Below, one piece after another: positions 1 to 7,725 of a stretch of DNA of 34,324 nt (the first letter of the stretch is position 1; every line of letters begins with the position of its first letter). The stretch is taken from NCBI GenBank assembly GCA_021801645.1, contig JAJYXT010000089.1, positions 1-34,324 on the forward strand. Reading direction: 5' to 3'. Below the pieces are notes generated by a model, which searched no databases, was not told where the DNA came from, and was given only the letters and a program-made list of their open reading frames with translations. The position numbers and the translations under genes were made by a program. This DNA comes from a bacterium. Its GTDB lineage: Bacteria > Chloroflexota > Dormibacteria > Aeolococcales > Bog-877.

Positions 1-48
1 CGGCTGTTAACCGCAAGGTTCACGGTTCGAATCCGTGCTCCGGAGCCA
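1..48 (+). tRNA. tRNA-Asn (GTT), 3' portion
   Basis: The window opens inside a tRNA. The 3' half of the anticodon arm is visible with loop CTGTTAA, which places GTT at positions 34-36 (Asn). A canonical T arm follows (CACGG, loop TTCGAAT, CCGTG), then a 7-nt acceptor strand, discriminator G and an encoded CCA. The D arm and 5' acceptor strand lie outside the window. The T loop is the normal TTCGAAT, a useful contrast with the tRNA-Sec further along. Confidence 0.9.
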
Positions 49-87
49 CCCGCCACCGGCCCGTTGGTCCACGGGGGAAGTCCGTTG

Positions 88-780
88 GTGACCAGGACGC
101 AGGGGACACGCCGCGGCCTCCGGAAATACGCCCGACGAATCTGTGGCGCGCTGCCGCCGGGAGCCGTATTGCCGCTAGGCGTAGCCACCCTGGTGGCCAC
201 CCTCAGCGGCTGCGGTGGCATCCAGGTGACCAACGCGACCTCGGGCCCACTGCGGGCGCCGGTCCTGACCGGCGCGGGGACGGCTGCCCCCCCGGGCGCG
301 GTGGTGATCTTCTCCCTGTCGGCGGAGACCGCCACCGGCTCCTCCGTCCGGCTGGCCTCCGTGAATTTGCTGCCGGTCCCGGGAGATCATCTTCCCCGGC
401 TGGTGCACACCGCCGTCCTGGTGGGCGGGGACCAGCTCGAGGACGGCAGAGGGTGGCCGCCGACCACGCCCGGCGGCCCGGGAGTCGATGGAAGCTGGCC
501 GATGGCCGCCATCGCGGGATTTGTGGTTCCAGCCCACTCGGATGTGACCCTGGCCGTGGCGGTCAGTGGCCAGCGGGTGGGGGAGACTGTGCTGATGGGT
601 GGGCTGGTCGTCCAGTACTCCTTCAGGGGGACCAGCTACCGGTCCGACCTGGGCATGGTGAACATGGTCTGCGTTGACAGCGCCGCTCGATATGAGAGTG
701 ACGGCTGCAACTCGCGGGCCGACCAACGCTTCGAGAACCGCGCCGATGGATACGTCACCCACCTGACGCTGGGACAGTGA
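88..780 (+). CDS. Secreted lipoprotein of unknown function
   Basis: This 230-residue protein has a basic N-terminus, a hydrophobic stretch and a lipobox-like LSGCG. It is probably exported, lipid-modified on that cysteine and held on the outer face of the membrane. The rest is Gly/Val/Thr-rich with predicted beta character, as in extracellular domains, and has a Cys pair near the C-terminus (VCVDS and DGCNS). I do not recognise a family. The GTG start was chosen because a GGGGGA ribosome-binding sequence lies 9 nt upstream; an in-frame TTG at 64 is possible but has no such signal. It begins about 40 bp after the tRNA and converges with the NifX-like gene. Confidence 0.7.
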   Translation: MTRTQGTRRGLRKYARRICGALPPGAVLPLGVATLVATLSGCGGIQVTNATSGPLRAPVLTGAGTAAPPGAVVIFSLSAETATGSSVRLASVNLLPVPGDHLPRLVHTAVLVGGDQLEDGRGWPPTTPGGPGVDGSWPMAAIAGFVVPAHSDVTLAVAVSGQRVGETVLMGGLVVQYSFRGTSYRSDLGMVNMVCVDSAARYESDGCNSRADQRFENRADGYVTHLTLGQ

Positions 781-795
781 CCAGTTCGGCGCCGG

Positions 796-1137
796 TCACC
801 CGGGAGTCGGCTCGGAAGCTGCGGCCAGGGCCGCGCGGCGTGCGTCTCCGGAGGCGCCCAGCACCACCCTGAGCCCCATCTTGCCCAGCATGTGCTCCAT
901 CGGCACCCCCATATGGTCGGCGGCGACCGCCTCGACGTGGTGGTCCAGCAGGAACCGGGCCAGCCGGGCGTGGTGCCCCCCCTCCCCGCCAGAGTCGTGG
1001 AGCGCGTCCCAGCCCACGTCGAACTCCTCCCAGGAGACGACCCGCCCATCGGCCACTCCAGCCACCGCCACCCGCCGGGCCCTTCCCCAGCTGTGGTCGA
1101 CGGCGCCTTCCTCAGTCACCGGTACGCACACCACCAC
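796..1137 (-). CDS. NifX/NifB-type (dinitrogenase Fe-Mo cofactor biosynthesis fold) small protein
   Basis: The 113-residue product begins with a VCVPV strand and continues with DHSWGRA, GGHHARLA, DHMG and LGASGDARRA. That pattern is characteristic of the small NifX/NifB C-terminal-like fold that binds metal-cluster precursors. Stand-alone copies are widespread in bacteria with no nitrogenase, and their role is mostly unknown. Two adjacent histidines and the DHMG motif are candidate metal ligands. The first of three consecutive GTG codons was taken as start because a GGGGGAGGGG purine tract precedes it; the open frame upstream looks non-coding. No nif gene is present, so FeMo-cofactor synthesis should not be inferred. 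A TAGGGT -10 box lies about 50 nt upstream. Confidence 0.75.
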   Translation of the reverse strand: MVVCVPVTEEGAVDHSWGRARRVAVAGVADGRVVSWEEFDVGWDALHDSGGEGGHHARLARFLLDHHVEAVAADHMGVPMEHMLGKMGLRVVLGASGDARRAALAAASEPTPG

Positions 1138-1522
1138 CTCGTCCCCTCCCCCAGCTGGTCCGCCGGAACGCTGAGCCGCCTCGCCGACCCTATCCTGATT
1201 GTGACCTGTCCTGCGACCGGTCCGGGAGAAGCATCTGCCCGGCCACGCGGCCACCGCTCCGGGGCAAACGGGACGAGTGGGCGTCCGTCAACCGCCGCGA
1301 GGCGTCGGACACGCGCGGGGCGGCCCGAGACGCCAGGGTCCCGGAGGGGGGATGCTGAGCGGTGGGCGGCGCGAGCTTTTGGTGCGCCCTCCCACTCAGG
1401 CACCATCCCCGGCGCGCAAGGCGTGACTTTCCCGGACCCGAGCCACGCAAGAGCAACCGGAGACCCGGGCCGCGCAGTCTCCGCCGAATGCGTGCCGGCG
1501 GGGTCTGCCTATCCTTGGGGAC
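1138..1522. other. Intergenic region between divergent genes
   Basis: This stretch of about 385 nt lies between the NifX-like gene (minus) and a lipoprotein gene (plus). I see a TAGGGT -10 candidate for the minus gene (1187-1192) and a TATCCT -10 candidate for the plus gene (1509-1514). The remainder is GC-rich, with open frames on both strands that have no recognisable protein character. No RNA motif or repeat is recognised. Confidence 0.5.
1509..1514 (+). promoter_or_regulatory. -10 box, leaderless-type promoter
   Basis: TATCCT ends 8 nt before the GTG start of the lipoprotein gene. With normal -10 to +1 spacing, transcription would begin at or next to the start codon. There is no Shine-Dalgarno sequence between them. 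Confidence 0.5.
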
Positions 1523-2665
1523 GTGAGATCGGGCAGAAGGACAGCTGTCTCGGGCCGGATGCGGCAACGACCCCTGAGCGGCCGGCGCGGACCATGGCTG
1601 CCTGCCGCATGTCTGGCTTCCGTGGCGCTGGCGGGGTGCGGGGCGGCGGCGCACAAGGTCTCGCCACGGCCCACGGCCAGCCCACAGGTCAGCGCCACCG
1701 CCACACCATCGCCTCTCCCAAGCCCATCCGTCGGCAGCCTGAGCTGCCGGCTGCCCCTGTACGGCTCGGGGCTGGCCAGCAACCCCAGCGGAGGCAGTCC
1801 GCAGGGGGGATTCATGCAGCTTCCCCAGGGGCAGGTTGCGCTGGCACCGTCGACCACGCTCACGACCTCTCCCAGTGGCGGATGGGAGACGGTCACCCCC
1901 CCGGTGCTGTCGGGGGACCAGGACGAGGAGAGCTGGGACCCGGCGTTGGGCCGCTGGCTCCCGGCAACGCCAGGGGAGCTGTCCCCCGGCGGAACCCAAT
2001 ACGCCTACGTCGACCAGGACACCGGCGCCGTCCACCTGGTCACCCCAGCTGGCGACTCCGACGTCGCGCTCTCCGCTGGCGTCGGGTACCAGGTGGTTGG
2101 CTGGGTGAACGAGGAGATCTATCTCACCGCCGCGGGCACGGTCGGAGCCCAGCCGCAGGGCCTCTACCGGCTGAGCGCCGCCGGTGGCGGCATCAGCACC
2201 GTGCTCCCACCCTCCACCGACGAGACCTGGTACCTGAGCGCCCAGGGAGCGATCTGGGGAACTGGGGTCAACCCACAGGATCAGAACCCACCCGCGAGCG
2301 GCTCGGGTGACGAGATCCTGCGGTACGACCTGACGTCCGGAACCGTATCCACCTGGTCGTACGCCCCGGGGCTCACGGTGAACCTGCTAGGGGTCACCGC
2401 TGCCGGCCAGCCGGTGGAGCTGGTCGAGGGTCCCCAGGCCAACACGCTGGAGGTGGCCACCTCCCCCACCGCCGCCACTCGCCTGCTGGCGGGCGCGGGG
2501 CTGGACAGCCTTCAGCCCTTCGAGGTCTCCTCGGCCTTCACCGACTCCCACGGCACCTGGCTCACCACCGACAGCGGGCTCTACCTGCTCACCCCAAGCC
2601 TCACCCTGGACCTGGAGCAGACTGGCAACTTCGCCAACGCGGAGGTGGTGGGGCCCTGCGCCTGA
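1523..2665 (+). CDS. Secreted lipoprotein with beta-propeller-like C-terminal region
   Basis: This 380-residue protein has an Arg-rich N-terminus, a hydrophobic segment and a lipobox (VALAGC, Cys about residue 39), so it should be a surface lipoprotein. A Ser/Thr/Pro-rich linker follows (residues about 45-70). The remainder has repeated beta-strand units with motifs such as GTQYAYVDQDTGAVHLV and GLYRLSAAGGGISTV, the style of WD40/TolB-type beta-propellers that report values and ligands. No enzyme motif is seen. The GTG start is supported by the -10 box 8 nt upstream and by the signal peptide that follows. The gene converges with the ABC permease, leaving 2 bp between stops. Confidence 0.7.
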   Translation: MRSGRRTAVSGRMRQRPLSGRRGPWLPAACLASVALAGCGAAAHKVSPRPTASPQVSATATPSPLPSPSVGSLSCRLPLYGSGLASNPSGGSPQGGFMQLPQGQVALAPSTTLTTSPSGGWETVTPPVLSGDQDEESWDPALGRWLPATPGELSPGGTQYAYVDQDTGAVHLVTPAGDSDVALSAGVGYQVVGWVNEEIYLTAAGTVGAQPQGLYRLSAAGGGISTVLPPSTDETWYLSAQGAIWGTGVNPQDQNPPASGSGDEILRYDLTSGTVSTWSYAPGLTVNLLGVTAAGQPVELVEGPQANTLEVATSPTAATRLLAGAGLDSLQPFEVSSAFTDSHGTWLTTDSGLYLLTPSLTLDLEQTGNFANAEVVGPCA

Positions 2666-2667
2666 GC

Positions 2668-3801
2668 TCAGCCCCCCGCGCCGGTGGGCTGGAAGCGGAA
2701 GGTGCGAGCGGCGACCAGGAGGACCACGATGCCCACCCCCACCAGAACGTAGAAATCCACCGCGGTCTCGGAGAGTCCCTGGCCCTGGGCCATCAGCCCC
2801 CTTAAGCCATTGCTGAAGTAGGTGAGGGGCATGACCTCCGAGAGCTTCTGCAGCCAGAGGGGGGAACCGGCCAGCGGGTAGAAGACCCCGGCCACGAACA
2901 GCTGGGGCAGGGACACCAGGTTTGACATGACGATCGCCGACTGCTCCCGGCGGGAGAGGGCGGCGATCAGGAAGCCGCCGGCGAGGAAGCAGAGCGAGCC
3001 CACCAGGAGGAGCAGGAGGAGCGGGCCCGGGGAGGGCCCGAGCCCGATCCCGTAGAGGGCGTGTCCCACCCCGAGCAGTACGGCGATCTGGATGGCCACC
3101 AGGGCCAACTGGGACACGACGCTGGCCAGCAGGAAGGCCCAGATCGGCAGGGGGGTGGCCCGGATCCGGCGGAGGACTCCCCGCTCCCGATCCCCGACCA
3201 GCCTGAGCCCCGCGGAGAGACCGCCGTTGAGGACTGCGTAGGCCAGCACGCCCGGAGCGAGGAATTCGATGTAGTTGGTGCGCGCCAGGGAGCCGGAGCT
3301 GGCGCCTCCCGGGGGGTGGAGGCCCACCACCTGCCCCCGGACAGCCGGCTCCCGGTGCAGCAGGGACTGGTTCAGGGCGGCCACCGCTCCCATGGCGGCG
3401 GCGGTCAGGGAGCCGTTCTCCGAGACGTTGGCCGAGTTCTCCAGCACCCGCACGGTGAGCGGCGGGGACTCGCCCACCACCTCAAGCGCGAATTCGGCGC
3501 CCCCATTCAGCACCTGGCTGCGCGCTGTGGACGGCGATACCACGTGCAGGGCATAGGAGCTGGAGGGGAGGGCGGCTCTCAGGACCGCGAGCTCGGGCTG
3601 CGCTCCCACCAGATCCACATTGAGCTGGGAGCGCTGGAAGAGGCCGCCAAAGATGACGATGAGCAGAAGGGGCACCAGTACGTTGAAGACCAGGACCTGC
3701 CGGTTGCGATAGAGGACGCGCACGTTGGCCGCACTGAGGGCCCAGAACCCGATCCAGGGCGACGTCCCCAGCTCCCTGGCGAATCCGGACTTGGGACTCA
3801 C
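2668..3801 (-). CDS. ABC-2 type exporter permease
   Basis: The 377-residue membrane protein has one N-terminal transmembrane helix (VFNVLVPLLLIVIFGG), then a long extracytoplasmic domain (about residues 60-170). Five or so C-terminal helices follow, including a GVLAYAVLNGGLSAGL segment and the family's RERGVLRRIRATPL coupling loop. This is the ABC2_membrane/YhgE-like architecture used by drug and lipid exporters. The GTG start overlaps the ATPase stop codon in GTGA, so the two are translationally coupled and should form one transporter (two permeases with two ATPases). The longer upstream frame overlaps the ATPase and is rejected. The substrate cannot be read from the sequence. Confidence 0.88.
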   Translation of the reverse strand: MSPKSGFARELGTSPWIGFWALSAANVRVLYRNRQVLVFNVLVPLLLIVIFGGLFQRSQLNVDLVGAQPELAVLRAALPSSSYALHVVSPSTARSQVLNGGAEFALEVVGESPPLTVRVLENSANVSENGSLTAAAMGAVAALNQSLLHREPAVRGQVVGLHPPGGASSGSLARTNYIEFLAPGVLAYAVLNGGLSAGLRLVGDRERGVLRRIRATPLPIWAFLLASVVSQLALVAIQIAVLLGVGHALYGIGLGPSPGPLLLLLLVGSLCFLAGGFLIAALSRREQSAIVMSNLVSLPQLFVAGVFYPLAGSPLWLQKLSEVMPLTYFSNGLRGLMAQGQGLSETAVDFYVLVGVGIVVLLVAARTFRFQPTGAGG

Positions 3802-4730
3802 GAGCCCTCCTCGCCGAGGCGCCTCCCGGTGCGCCGCAGGAAGACGTCCTCGAGAGTCGGGGGGCGGACGGAGACGTCGCGGAGGGCTTCCTCGCCGACC
3901 CGATCGGCGATCTCCCGGAGCACCCCGCCTACCTCCCTGGTCTGCAGCTCCCAGCGGCCCTCCCGCCACTCCCCCCGCACCACCCCCGTCACCTGGTCCA
4001 GCCGAGCCTCCTGCTCCGCCGCCACACTCACGTTGGCGGCGGCGCCCAGCTCGGCGACCAGCTCTGAGGGGCTGCCCTGGGCCACCACCTGCCCCTGGTC
4101 GATGATCCAGACCATCTCCGCCAGCTGGTCCGCCTCCTCGATGTAGTGGGTGGTGAGCACAACCGTGCGCCCCTGTTCGTGCAGCGCCCTGATCATGGCC
4201 CAGGTCTGGCGACGGGCGATTGGATCCAGCCCGGTGGTCGGTTCGTCGAGCACTACCAGCTCGGGGTCGTTGCACAGGGTGAGGGCGATCTGCAGGCGAC
4301 GCTTCTGCCCACCCGAGAGGTTGGTGGCCCGCCGGTCCCCGACCTCACCCATCTCCACCAGCTCCAGGAGCGCCGTCGCGTCCGCCTCGTACCCGTAGAG
4401 GCGGCCGAAGAGGCGAAGGGTCTCGTTGCAGGTCAGGTCCTCGTAGAGGGCGGACTCCTGGAGCTGCACACCCACCCTCCGGCGGGCGCGCTCCGGGCTG
4501 GTCCCCAGCACCTGCACCTCCCCCGAGTCGGCGCGGCGCAGGCCCTCGATGATCTCCAGCGTCGTGGTCTTCCCGGCGCCGTTGGGCCCGAGAAGGGCGG
4601 CCACGCACCCCCGGGGAATCTCCAGGCTGATGCCCCGCACCGCCTGGACCTCGCCGTACGACTTGCGCAGGTCGCGCACCCGCACGGCCAGCGGTGCTTG
4701 GGAGACCTCCAGAGGGGCGGCTTGGCTCAT
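3798..4730 (-). CDS. ABC transporter ATP-binding protein (DrrA/CcmA-like)
   Basis: This is a 310-residue cytoplasmic ATPase. It shows Walker A GPNGAGKT (residues 48-55), the Q loop, the signature LSGGQKRR, Walker B LVVLDEP, and the switch-histidine motif TTHYIEEAD. A C-terminal extension of about 90 residues, ending in a LEDVFLRRTGRRL-type segment, is typical of DrrA-like exporter ATPases. It powers the permease encoded immediately downstream. The ATG was chosen because GGGAGG lies just upstream; the longer frame begins in the intergenic region. A TACGCT -10 candidate occurs at 4758-4763. Daunorubicin-type drug export is the family prototype, but the real substrate is unknown. Confidence 0.93.
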   Translation of the reverse strand: MSQAAPLEVSQAPLAVRVRDLRKSYGEVQAVRGISLEIPRGCVAALLGPNGAGKTTTLEIIEGLRRADSGEVQVLGTSPERARRRVGVQLQESALYEDLTCNETLRLFGRLYGYEADATALLELVEMGEVGDRRATNLSGGQKRRLQIALTLCNDPELVVLDEPTTGLDPIARRQTWAMIRALHEQGRTVVLTTHYIEEADQLAEMVWIIDQGQVVAQGSPSELVAELGAAANVSVAAEQEARLDQVTGVVRGEWREGRWELQTREVGGVLREIADRVGEEALRDVSVRPPTLEDVFLRRTGRRLGEEGS

Positions 4731-4816
4731 CGTCCTCCCGGGTGGCTGAGTTTGCAGAGCGTAGCAGGTGGCCCGGGTCGATGATCTCGCCACCGGCCAG
4801 GTCGCGGCGCAGGTCC

Positions 4817-4822
4817 TACCCT
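4817..4822 (+). promoter_or_regulatory. -10 box, leaderless-type promoter for the YihY-like gene
   Basis: TACCCT is followed by 6 nt and then GTG. This is the same arrangement as in several other genes of the window. Confidence 0.45.
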
Positions 4823-4828
4823 GGCTGG

Positions 4829-5737
4829 GTGCGAGTCATCTGGAACAGGCTGCGCCGCACCCTGCCCCTGCGGGTTGCCTCCAGGTACCTCGACCGAAAC
4901 GGCCCCAACCAGGCCACCCTGATCGCCTGGAACCTGCTCTTCGCCACCTTCCCCCTGGTGCTGCTGGCGGTTGCCGCGGCCGGAGAGCTCTACCGGGATC
5001 CCGGGGCCGGAGAGCGGGTGGCGAGGGCGGTGGCCCAGCTGCTCCCGGGCGGCCGCGATCAGGCGGTGCTGTCCGCCCTGCAATCTTTTCACCGGAATAT
5101 CGGATGGACCGCGGTGGTCGGCGGGGTCGGCCTGGTGTGGTCCGGGACCTCGCTCTTCTCGGCCATGGACACAGCCTTCTCCGGCCTCTCTGGCGGCCAT
5201 ACCCGGGGGTTCCTGGCCCAGAAGGTGACCGGGCTCGCCCTCACCGCAGCGCTGGCTCTCCTGGCGGCTCCGGTGGTCCTGAGCTCCACCCTGCTGGCGG
5301 CACTTCCCGCCGGGGCCGGCCTTCCGGGCCCACTTCAAAGTGCGGGAGCGGCGGCCGGCCTCCAGGCCCTGGCGGCGGTAGGGGTGGGGTGGATCCTGTT
5401 CTCACTCGTATACCGGCTGGCGCCGGCGAGGGCCCCGGGTATGCGGGCCACCCTGCGTGGGGCCCTGGTCGGCTCGGTCCTCTTCGAATTGCTCTCGCTC
5501 GCCTTCCCCCTCTATCTCCACCTCGCCCACGGGTTCGCCGCCTACGGCGCCACCTTCGCCCTCTTCTTCCTGATCCTCGCCTTCGTGTTCCTGGCCGCCC
5601 AAGTCATGGTGGTGGGCTTCTGCGTCGTCCTGGAGCTGGAGAAACCATCACCAGGAGTCCCAGCGGCACCAGCGGCCAGTGGGTCCGCGGCCGATCAGGC
5701 GGGAGAGGACGCGCCCTCCCAGATCCCCGCGCGGTAG
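4829..5737 (+). CDS. YihY/virulence factor BrkB family membrane protein
   Basis: The 302-residue protein has about six transmembrane helices. It contains the family's early LIAWNLLFATFPLVLLAVAA segment and a late GATFALFFLILAFVFLAAQV segment. The family (UPF0761, once annotated RNase BN) consists of inner-membrane proteins of uncertain function; the RNase BN name was a misassignment. A hydrophilic Ala/Pro-rich tail ends the protein. GTG at 4829 is preferred: TACCCT ends 6 nt upstream, matching the leaderless pattern seen elsewhere, and the longer frame upstream runs back into the ABC gene. The last 43 nt overlap the 3' end of the lyase gene on the other strand. Confidence 0.82.
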   Translation: MRVIWNRLRRTLPLRVASRYLDRNGPNQATLIAWNLLFATFPLVLLAVAAAGELYRDPGAGERVARAVAQLLPGGRDQAVLSALQSFHRNIGWTAVVGGVGLVWSGTSLFSAMDTAFSGLSGGHTRGFLAQKVTGLALTAALALLAAPVVLSSTLLAALPAGAGLPGPLQSAGAAAGLQALAAVGVGWILFSLVYRLAPARAPGMRATLRGALVGSVLFELLSLAFPLYLHLAHGFAAYGATFALFFLILAFVFLAAQVMVVGFCVVLELEKPSPGVPAAPAASGSAADQAGEDAPSQIPAR

Positions 5738-6639
5738 AGCCGCCCGGGCAGCGGCCGATCCAGCACCTCCTCGAGATAGGTCGCCGCCTGGCAAAGCCCC
5801 TCCAGGTCGACATCGGTCTCGGCGCCCACGCGGACCAGCATGTGAAGTAGGTCCTCGCTGCAGACGTTGCCGGTGGAGCGGGGAGCGAAGGGGCAGCCGC
5901 CGATTCCCCCCACCGAGCCCTCGAAGCGCCTGATCCCGGACTCGTAGGCCGCCAGGGCGTTGGCTAGACCCATCCCCCGGGTGTCATGGAGATGAAGCGA
6001 GAGCTGCTCGGCGCCGACCCCCGAGCGCGCCAGCTGCTCGACGAGGGAGCTGACCTGGCGGGGATCGGCGACCCCGATGGTGTCGGCGATGCCGATCTCC
6101 GAGACCCCCAGGTCGGCGAGTCGGTCCGCCAGCTCGGCCACCCGGTCGGGGGCGACCCGACCCTCGAACGGGCAGCCGAAGGAGCAGCTGATCCCAACGT
6201 CGAAGGTGCAGCCCTGGGCCCGGGCGAGCTCGGCCATCCTCGCCAGCTCGGCCATGGTCTCCTCCACCCCCTGGCGGAGGTTGGCGCGGTTGAAGCCCTC
6301 AGTGGCGCCGATGTTGGCGACGACGTGGACCGCTCCGGCCGCCAGCGCGCGCTCCAAGCCGCGCTGGTTGGGAACCAGAACTCGCAGGCGGCGCAGGACC
6401 CCGTGACCCCGCGCGGCCACCAGGGCGCTCAGCAGCTGCTCCGCGTCGGCCATCTTGGGCACCCAGCGGGGGGAGACCATGGAGGTGGCCTCGACCAGGT
6501 CGATGTCGGCGTCCAGCAGCCGCTCCACCAGGGCCAGCTTGGTGTCGGTGGGGAGATCGAGGTCGAGGTTCTGCAGCCCGTCCCGCGGGCCGACCTCGGT
6601 GAAGTGGAGGCGGTGCGCCCCGCCCGGCGATATGCCCAT
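5695..6639 (-). CDS. Hydroxymethylglutaryl-CoA lyase family protein
   Basis: This 314-residue TIM-barrel enzyme of the DRE-TIM metallolyase superfamily has the active-site start EVGPRDGLQN (Arg19-Asp20), the metal-binding HLHDTRGMG motif and the cysteine loop GGIGGCPFAPRSTGNV. All three match HMG-CoA lyase, which cleaves HMG-CoA to acetyl-CoA and acetoacetate in leucine breakdown. Length is normal for the bacterial enzyme. Close relatives acting on other acyl-CoA substrates share these motifs, so the substrate is an inference. No other leucine-degradation gene is nearby. It lies downstream of the formate dehydrogenase operon on the same strand, separated by 150 nt containing a hairpin, so it is probably transcribed separately. 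Confidence 0.88.
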   Translation of the reverse strand: MGISPGGAHRLHFTEVGPRDGLQNLDLDLPTDTKLALVERLLDADIDLVEATSMVSPRWVPKMADAEQLLSALVAARGHGVLRRLRVLVPNQRGLERALAAGAVHVVANIGATEGFNRANLRQGVEETMAELARMAELARAQGCTFDVGISCSFGCPFEGRVAPDRVAELADRLADLGVSEIGIADTIGVADPRQVSSLVEQLARSGVGAEQLSLHLHDTRGMGLANALAAYESGIRRFEGSVGGIGGCPFAPRSTGNVCSEDLLHMLVRVGAETDVDLEGLCQAATYLEEVLDRPLPGRLYRAGIWEGASSPA

Positions 6640-6755
6640 TGGCAGGTCAGTCTATCGGCTGCAAGCTCCCGCCCCCGGCGCCTGTGATCAGACTGAACAG
6701 GTGGGATCGCATGGCCCTGAGCCTCAAAGCGGAGATGCCGACCTGGACCTGGCCC

Positions 6756-6774
6756 CGCAGGCAATCGGCCTGCG
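6756..6774 (-). terminator. Hairpin downstream of the formate dehydrogenase operon
   Basis: CGCAGGC and GCCTGCG form a perfect 7-bp stem with a 5-nt loop, 15 nt after the last stop codon of the operon. There is no T tract, so this is either a weak terminator or a 3'-end stabilising structure. Confidence 0.4.
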
Positions 6775-6789
6775 ACACCGGCGAACTCG

Positions 6790-7725
6790 CTATTCCCGGC
6801 TCTGCACGAAGCGGTAGCCGAACCGGCCCTTTACACATAGGTGGCCGAGGGTGACGTCGTGATCCAGGGGTGACGTCACCTTGACGATCGAATTGTCCTG
6901 CACGTGGAGCTCGAGGTTGCAACCCACCCCACAGTAGGGACAGATGGTGGTGGTCACGGACTGGCGCTCGGGAGCCCAAGTCCCAGCCTGGCGCATTTCG
7001 AACTCGGACTTGAACATGAGGGCCCCGGTCGGACAGACCCCGATGCAGTTGCCGCAGTAGACGCACGCGGAGTCGGGAAGGCCCACGTCGAACTCGGTGG
7101 ATATGCGGGCCTCGAATCCCCGCCCGGCGACCGCGATGGCGAAGGTGTTCTGGGCGTCGGAACCGCAGGCCTCGACGCACTTGTAGCAGAGGATGCAACG
7201 CGAGTAGTCGCGCACATATGTGTCATTGTCCAGCTTGGGGGGCTGAGCCACGGTGGCGGCCCCATCCTGGGAGACGGGACTGTGCTCACCGGGTCGGGTC
7301 CGATCGCGGTCCACGTTGCCAGGCTCGGGAGAGCCGAAGCGCGCCGGATCTGCTCCGTAGCGACTCATCCAGGCGCTCACCTCCGGCGCGCACAGGGAGA
7401 GGTCCACCGAGGAGGCGAGGAACTCCAGGACCAACTTGCGACTGGCCCTCACTCGCTCAGAGTCTGAACTCACCACCATGCCGTTCTCCGCCTTGCGAGA
7501 GCACGCCGGCACGAGGGTCCGGGAACCCTCAAGCTCCACCACACAGACACGGCAGACGTTGACCGGGGTGAGGTTCTCCAGATAGCAGAGGGTCGGGGTG
7601 TCGATGCCCACCTGCCTGCAGGCCTGCAGCAGCGTCGACCCCTCAGGCACCTTCACCTCCCTCCCGTCGATGGTCAGGGTGAGAAGCCGCCTCGGAGCCG
7701 CCAGCGCTACCCGGTGTCCGTTCAC
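6790..7725 (-). CDS. Formate dehydrogenase iron-sulfur subunit: NuoG-like ferredoxin module fused to the detached Fe4S4 domain of FdhA
   Basis: This 311-residue cytoplasmic electron-transfer subunit starts with a [2Fe-2S] domain (Cys47, 58, 61, 75) as in NuoG. A degenerate region follows where NuoG normally binds another cluster (only Cys112 remains). Next come two ferredoxin motifs (Cys177/180/183/187 and Cys221/224/227/231). The C-terminus is a molybdopterin-oxidoreductase Fe4S4 domain (CPYCGVGC with Cys262/265/269, plus Cys297 in CVKGRFGY). That last domain normally opens the catalytic subunit, which here lacks it. The protein ends exactly where catalytic subunits continue with LTTPLVRR. 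It should carry electrons between the active site and the NuoEF-like subunit. The GTG start overlaps the preceding stop in GTGA; no suitable upstream ATG exists. Confidence 0.9.
   Translation of the reverse strand: MNGHRVALAAPRRLLTLTIDGREVKVPEGSTLLQACRQVGIDTPTLCYLENLTPVNVCRVCVVELEGSRTLVPACSRKAENGMVVSSDSERVRASRKLVLEFLASSVDLSLCAPEVSAWMSRYGADPARFGSPEPGNVDRDRTRPGEHSPVSQDGAATVAQPPKLDNDTYVRDYSRCILCYKCVEACGSDAQNTFAIAVAGRGFEARISTEFDVGLPDSACVYCGNCIGVCPTGALMFKSEFEMRQAGTWAPERQSVTTTICPYCGVGCNLELHVQDNSIVKVTSPLDHDVTLGHLCVKGRFGYRFVQSRE

Noticed and set aside
892-2310. Plus-strand open frame of about 470 codons across the NifX-like and lipoprotein genes
   Set aside because: Its translation is low-complexity Arg/Pro/Gly and overlaps better-supported genes in other frames.
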